Shown here: piece after piece, positions 58,529 through 64,000 of the stretch
How positions within the stretch are numbered: the first letter of the stretch is position 1
How the letters are laid out: each line of letters begins with the position of its first letter
Assembly (NCBI GenBank): GCA_043228905.1
Contig: JBHGNT010000016.1
Coordinates: forward strand, 11,966,001-12,030,000
Source: Azolla caroliniana
Taxonomy: Eukaryota; Polypodiophyta
DNA: 64,000 nucleotides
Direction of reading: 5' to 3'
Program-made: the position numbers and the translations under genes
Notes under the pieces: generated by a model
What the model was told of the DNA's origin: nothing
The model's database searches: none
What the model saw: the letters and a program-made list of their open reading frames with translations, nothing else

Positions 58529-59087
58529 AGGACAGAACGAGGACTTGTCAACCCATACCAAAAACCTCAATGACTTATGATGCGCTTGATCGAGATGTTT
58601 TCGGTCGAAGGAGACTGGATATTAGACCTCTTTTCTGGCACAGGTATTCCTTGAACTAGGGTAACGATCTTGAGATAACCAATACTGAATCTTTTTTGTT
58701 TGAGAACTAATTCTTCTTGTTACTTTCTTCACAGGAACGACGTCTGCATGTGCATTGAAGCTCTTTAGAAACACGGTTGCATTGGACAAGGAAGAGGAGC
58801 AGGTTATATTTATAAACATGAGGATTAAGGCTTTGTGGGAGTGCACAGACCAGGACGAGGAGGTCGGTGCAAAAAACCTCACTAATACTGAAAAGTTTCA
58901 ACCTGCTTCGCAAGAGCCTATCCCTCCATTAGCTGGGGAACTGAGGGAGCTAATAGAGCTTGATGATGAGTTTATAGAAGATATTTCGTTGGCTTGGCTA
59001 ACAGGGGAAGCCAATGCACGTATAGCTAAAGAGACTTCTATACAGGATGATGAAGAAAATGACATTGACGATTTGATTGCTATGTAA
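55859..59087 (+). pseudogene. ParB-like / DNA methyltransferase fusion gene, copy 2 (no exon 1)
   Basis: Exons 55859-57496, 57573-57711, 57795-58262, 58351-58643 and 58735-59087. With exon 1 of copy 1 it would make about 983 codons. It adds what copy 1 lacks: motif X region NPYQKPQ then LMMRLIEMFS, motif I GDWILDLFSGTGTTSAC spliced across intron 58644-58734, motif II (NTVALDKEEEQ), and an acidic tail (LIELDDEFIEDISLAWLTGE). Motif IV before motif I is the beta-class order of N6-adenine and N4-cytosine methyltransferases. Stops: TAG 56574, TGA 56685, TGA 58571, each at a likely tryptophan; net +1 shift near 58000. No promoter precedes it, so expression would need splicing from exon 1. Which base it methylates cannot be told. 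Confidence 0.85.
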
Positions 59088-60047
59088 TAGACTCTTTTAA
59101 AAACGCGAAATGTAATGTTTGGATTTCACATTATTAATACAAATTTTGGGTTTTACTTGGTGGACTCTATTCTTTATAATTTTCTATATGTTTCAATTTT
59201 ATTTTTATATACTTGGTTAGTAGACTTATGACATTGGTTTCACCACATGCATTGTTGACTACCAAATTTATGGAGAAACATGAATTAGTTTAAATTGAGG
59301 CTGATTTTGGTCAAAATTTACCTTAACATAACATGGTCGTAGAATTGTTGCCATGACTGTCCATGCTGTTATTATGGATCTTTGTCTTCTATTGTTAAAA
59401 TTATTATGTTTCTCTTCCATTGCTGCTTAGATTGTGTAGTGTGTTGATAATGGTTCCACTAGCGTTATCCGCATGTTTTTATACGCTTGTAGTTCCATTA
59501 GCGTTATCGTTCGGAGTTTGATCCCGTGTGAATCACCTTAGCAATAGATTAGATCAATTTTAAATACAAGTATGAAAGCCTTAATAGGTTTGTTATTTCT
59601 ACCACATTATCCTAAAGTTCACTGTCTTACATTGTCCACAATTATATACATATGGTTTGATCCCATACGAACAAACTGAGGAATAGATCAGATAAACTTT
59701 AAATACAAGTATTAAATACTTTAATAAGTTAGTTATTCCAATCACATTATCCTAAAGTGCATTATCCTACATTGTCCACAATTATATACATGCAAGTATG
59801 GGTCAAAGTATAAATTATAACTCATTTTATTAGTATGGTTACAAGTACACCTCATATTTTTGTAAAACTTACCAAATTAATATAAGTCTTTAACTTAGTG
59901 TTTCTCATGTCGCACATTAGTGACATATTGAGCCATTGTTGAACTTTATTATGCCTACATTAACTTATCAACACATCCAAACTTGCATGATTTCTAATGA
60001 TCTCCACTCGTAAACCTATCATGTATTTTTATATTTGCAAATTCTAA
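59088..60047. other. AT-rich region downstream of the methyltransferase gene
   Basis: ATTAATACAAATTTTGGG near 59130 could hold the poly-A signal. No other gene seen; a local duplication is listed separately. Confidence 0.5.
59517..59794. repeat. 139-bp imperfect tandem duplication
   Basis: Two units, starting GTTTGATCCC at 59517 and 59656, both ending TTGTCCACAATTATATACAT. Confidence 0.85.
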
Positions 60048-61841
60048 TCAAGTTGTGGAACATGTGATACTAGTGCATCCAATTTTTGTAGAGAGGGTAT
60101 ATTTGGATAGTTTCAAGAAGATTCTACAAGTGGAATGCGCAATCCTTCCACTTGTGAACGCGATCGCATCTATGTTGAACTCGGTTTCGACTGTGGCGGA
60201 TGGGGCTAATTTGACTGTATACCAGGATGTTGACTCGTCGAATACTACATCCTTACTCACTCATACCTTCTTGGTGGAAGGGTTGAAGGACTTATACCCT
60301 TTTTGATCGAGTGAATACCCTATGAGTATACATTTCTCCGACTTGGGATTGAGCTTTTGCCGCTTCTCGTCGGGAATATGTACATATGCAATTGAACCGA
60401 ATATCCTGACATGAGATAGATCTGGTTTCTTCCCATAGAACTTTTCGCAGGGGGTAACTTCGTGCACTCCTGATGTAGTGAAGCAATTCATCAGATAAAC
60501 GACTGTATTCTCCGCTTTAACCCAATTTGACTTTGGCAGATGTTTCTCATTCATCATTTCCCTTGCCATCTCAAGTATGTGCCGATTCTTGCGTTCGGCT
60601 ACTCTGTTTTGATGAGGTGTGTGTCGGCAGGTAAACTCCCGTTGGATTCCTTCTTGTCGAAGAAGTACTCTTTGTCGCTATCCGATCAAAGGCATCTAAC
60701 ATGCCCACCGGTTGCCTTTTCCACTTCATTTTTGAACCTTTGGACGTGTCCAAACACTTCGCTCTTCTTCCACATAGGGTAGATCCAGGTATGTTTGGAG
60801 AAGTTGTTGATGAATGTTACGTAGTATCGGCAACCACCGAATGTTGCCATCTGGGTTGGTCCCCATACATCTGAGTGTATTACATATTGGATCCCTTTGC
60901 TTACATTCCTCTCCTTTGGGAACAGTTGACGGTGTTGTTTGTCGAGTTGACAAGCTTCACACACGCCTACTCTCTCCTTTTCGGTAAAAGTCGGAAATCT
61001 GAAGACAACTCCTTTCAACTGCATTCCTCTGAGCTTTTTGAGGTTAATGTGACCAATTCTCTTGTGCCACAGCTCTATGTCGACATCGGCTCTCTAGCCC
61101 TTGGCATACATTGCCAAGTTCATCTCGTGAGAGTCGAGTATGAACATCCAACCTTCTCTATGACCCCGGACGATGAGTTGGCCTTCTTTTTTGATGAAGC
61201 ATCCTCCGTTGTTGAAGCGGACTTGCATGCCTTGTTTGACTATATGGCCAACTGAGACCAAGTTCTTTGTTATTGTAGGAACATGCAGAACATTCTTGAT
61301 GTAGGTTTGATTGCCTTCATCTCCAAATGGGACATTGGCAATATGTTGAATGGGGTTACTTGTGTGATCCCCAATTTCCACATAGTCAGGTCGTTCGGGC
61401 TTCCATAGCTCCTTGAACCAATCCTCGTGGGATGTCATGTGTTTGGATGCACCCGAGTCGATGAACAATACATCTTCTGACTTGGAGGTGTTGGACGGGT
61501 TGGAGGTTGTCATTGAGTTCACTCTGTACCTCATCACAAACATTCCGCCACGATTTTCATAGTCGGAGTTGAAGGCGTAGTTTGTGAGTTGTCGGCTTGT
61601 GCAGGCCGATTCACTCTTCTTTTTCCGACACTCTGCCTCATAGTAGCCGAATTTACCACAATATTCAAACTGAGCGGGATTATTTTGTCGGTTGGGTCTG
61701 GCTTGATTACTCCCCCTTCTTCCAAATGCTCCACCTCGTGCGTTCGACATGTCTTGTCGGTAATAGAGGTTATGTTCTCGGGATTGCTCTTGGTTGTGTC
61801 GTCCGTGACCGAATCGACCTCTTCTTCCCCGACCTTGTCCT
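60048..61841 (-). pseudogene. copia element B: gag knuckle, protease and integrase
   Basis: Read on the minus strand from 61841: an Arg/Gly-rich gag tail (RGGAFGRRGSNQARPNRQ), a decayed zinc knuckle (YCGKFGYYEAECRKK, first Cys and the His lost), protease (EDVLFIDSGASKHMTS), the pre-integrase part with VGHIVKQGMQV, integrase zinc finger and core (CEACQLDKQHRQLF, IHSDVWGPTQMATFGG, THTPHQNRVAERKNRHILEM in another frame), and the C-terminal block KPDLSHVRIFGSIAYVHIP with VSKDVVFDESTSWY. It ends near 60048. The frame is broken at least twice. Its gag is interrupted by the LTR of the next element. Confidence 0.88.
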
Positions 61842-62447
61842 TGAAAGGGCTACACGCTCTCAAAAACAACACTCGGCCACAACCGAGTCTAGGATCAAAC
61901 ACAGAAAACGGGTAATGTACGCACGACACAATAAAGAGAAGAGTACACAAGATGTTTACGTGGAAAACCCAAACACAGGAAAAACCACGGCAGTCCACAG
62001 ACTACAAACTATCACTATGTTACAATATACAATAGATGAACACACAAGCAACGACCTCTTGTTCACTGTCTTCGCCACAGGCGGTGGTTACAACAGAGAC
62101 AACATCCCCTTCGTCTCTCACTCTCTCTCTCACGCACTGTACAGAGGTTGCACCAACAACAACGTCTCACAGCCACACTGTTTGCCCTAAGTCATATTTA
62201 TACTAATATGACTTTTCATCTATTTACAAAAATAGCCCCAGTGAGCTCTCTGGAACATATTTACATATATGTCCCTTCCATCCAATGAGAGGTTCTCACC
62301 GGGCCTGCAACATCCGGTTCTCACCAGGTCTTCCGTTGCCGGATATTCCACATCCGGTTCTCACTAGGTCTTCCGTTGCCGGGTACTCCACATCCGGTTC
62401 TCACCGGGTCTTCTCACTTCCCATCCGGAGGAACCTGTTTCCTAACA
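61842..62447 (-). mobile_element. 3-prime LTR of copia element A
   Basis: On the minus strand a polypurine tract (GAAGGGGGAG) at 62450-62459 is followed by TGTTAGGAAACAGG at 62447; the LTR ends at 61842, where copia B gag begins. It is the same family as the solo LTR at 5228-5882. CCGGTTCTCACYRGGTCTTC is tandemly repeated inside. Confidence 0.9.
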
Positions 62448-62464
62448 AACTCCCCCTTCACTCC

Positions 62465-64000
62465 GGCATGGGATGTCTTACTAGTCCGATCCGTTTCCGA
62501 CATGCATCCAGCTTATCGTGTATCAGTACTTTAGTCAGCATATCTGACCCGTTCTCGTCCGTGTGGATCTTCGTCAGCACGAACTCTCAATCTTCTACTC
62601 GCTCCCGGATCCAATGATACCTATGTTGGATATGCTTTGTCCTGGAGTGGTACGCTGCGTTCTTGGCAAGGTGGATGGCACTTTGACTGTCGCAATAGAG
62701 CCGGTATTCATCTTGCCGGATACCAAGCTCACTGATGAAGTCCTTCATCCATAATATTTCCTTGCTGGCTTCAACAGCCGCCATGTACTCCGCCTCCGTG
62801 GTTGACAACGCAACCGTCTTCTGCAGCCTCGACTGCCACGAAACAGCTCCCCCTGCATATGTCATTACATACCCGGATGTAGACCGGCTGGTATCCACAT
62901 CAGCCGACATGTCGTCAAGTTGAGGTTTACCGGAGCTGAATCAGAGACACATATTCGAAGTGCCCTTCAAGTATCGGAGTATCCATTTGACCGCGTTCTA
63001 GTGCTCCTTGCCAGGATTGCTCATAAACCGGCTCACCACTCCGACTGCGTATCCAATATCCGGTCGAGTACACACCATTGCGTACATCAAGCTCCCAATG
63101 GCAGAGGCATATGGAACCTTCACCATATCCACCTTCTCTGCTTTCTTCTTCAGGCTTTGCTTACCGGATAATCTGCAGTTTGTTGGAAGTGTCGATCTGA
63201 CCGGTTTTGCGTCTGACATGTTGAACCGTTGAAGCACCTTTGTCACGTACTTCTCTTGTGACAACCACAATTGCTTCTTTGGCCGGTCCCGGATGATATA
63301 CATCCCCAGCATCTGTCTTGCCGGACCCAAGTCTTTCATTGCGAAAGTTCGGTTGAGAGCCTTCTTCAATATCCGTATTTTGGCTTGGTCCCGTCCGACG
63401 ATCAACATGTCGTCCACGTACAGAAGGAGTATCAGGAAGTCGCCTCCTTTGAACTTCTTCACAAACACACAGTGATCGGCCTGCGTGTTGTGGTACCCTT
63501 GATCGGTCATGAAGGAGTCGAACTTCCGGTACCATTGTCGGGGAGCCTGCTTTAGTCCGTACAGGCTCTTCTTCAACCGGCAAACTAGGTGCTCCTTCCC
63601 TTTCTCCAGGAATCCTTCCGGTTGCTACATGTAGATCTCCTCTTCGAGGTCACCGTGAAGGAATGTCGTCTTCACGTCCAGTTGCTCTACCTCGAGGTCC
63701 ATGCTTGCCACTATACTCAGCACCGTCCGGATGGAGGTCATCTTTACTACCGGGGCAAATATCTCGTCGAAGTCCACGCCCTTCTTCTATTGGAACCCCT
63801 TTACCACGATCCTGGCTTTGTATCTCGGGGGGTTGCCGGCATCTCCCGGTTTCAACTTGTACACCCACTTGTTTTGGAGTGCCCGCTTTCCTTTTGGCAA
63901 CTCCACCAATTCATACGTATGGTTCTCATGCAGGGAATCCATCTCATCTTGCATGGCACTTAACCATTTGCAGCTATGGGTGTCACTTTTAGCTTCCTTG
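62465..64000 (-). pseudogene. copia element A: reverse transcriptase and RNase H
   Basis: The minus strand from the window edge gives the RT (RALQNKWVYKLKPGDAG, YKARIVVKGFQ, VDFDEIFAPVVKMTSIRTVL, LKKSLYGLKQAPRQWY), the catalytic LILLLYVDDMLIVG near 63420, TFAMKDLGPARQMLGM and YASAIGSLMYAMVCTRPDIG, then RNase H (STSGYVMTYAGGAVSWQSRL, ALSTTEAEYMAAVEASKE, YCDSQSAIHLAKN). Nonsense codons: TAG 63787 (likely CAG), TAG 63625, TAG 62998-63000 (KEH-NAVKW, likely TGG) and TGA 62587. The 5-prime half and 5-prime LTR lie beyond 64000. Confidence 0.92.

Noticed and set aside
52944-58573. Alternative genetic code (TAG and TGA as tryptophan)
   Set aside because: Most tryptophan codons of the gene are ordinary TGG, and neighbouring genes use TAA, TAG and TGA as stops.
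50965-59087. Bacterial contamination as source of the ParB-methyltransferase
   Set aside because: Five GT-AG introns keep the reading frame, the promoter is of plant type, and plant retroelements lie on both sides.

Overview
This is a plant nuclear window, judged from Ty1/copia and Ty3/gypsy retrotransposons of plant type, an L1-like LINE whose ORF1 has a DUF4283-style part and a zinc knuckle, and an intron-containing pectin methylesterase gene with an inhibitor pro-region. Nearly everything else is transposon sequence in several nested layers, as in large repeat-rich plant genomes. A fern, lycophyte or gymnosperm would fit; the sequence alone does not decide.

Layout. 1-880: Ty3 RT-RNase H scrap. 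1185-1820: CpG-rich tandem array. 2740-9800: one decayed minus-strand Ty3/gypsy element (gag, protease, RT, RNase H, integrase), cut by an LTR, a palindrome, a solo copia LTR (5228-5882) and a 1.4-kb insert carrying a minisatellite. 10786-11486: fold-back LTR pair. 11487-15632 and 27015-31833: two copies, in opposite orientation, of one short-LTR gypsy family; the first sits in a chromovirus remnant (15637-16684). 16874-21832: L1-like LINE. 21900-23251: TATG-type simple repeats. 23254-26982: a pogo/Tigger DNA transposon with TIRs and a TA duplication. 32880-33840: copia scrap with a 27-nt G run. 35355-39108: the only intact-looking host gene, a pectin methylesterase in four exons. 41941-43549: a small copia derivative with a perfect target-site duplication. 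43650-50055: copia gag-protease, then an LTR split by a second, unusual LINE. 60048-64000: two nested minus-strand copia elements.

The striking region is 50831-59087. A gene with a TATA-like promoter, a short first exon and good splice sites encodes a ParB/sulfiredoxin-like domain followed by a circularly permuted (beta-class) N6-adenine/N4-cytosine DNA methyltransferase. Such fusions are familiar in bacteria and their mobile elements, not as spliced plant genes. Its first intron holds an array of 25-nt near-perfect palindromes at an exact 51-bp period. The gene interior is tandemly duplicated (51116-54898 and 54899-58528), apparently identical except that copy 2 lacks exactly three array units, and one breakpoint lies 4 nt from the centre of a larger palindrome. 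Both copies carry tryptophan-to-stop changes and a frameshift, so as assembled the gene does not encode one continuous protein.

Across the window the nonsense codons I could assign are almost all C-to-T or G-to-A type (CAG/CAA/CGA/TGG to stop), as expected from deamination in methylated repeats.
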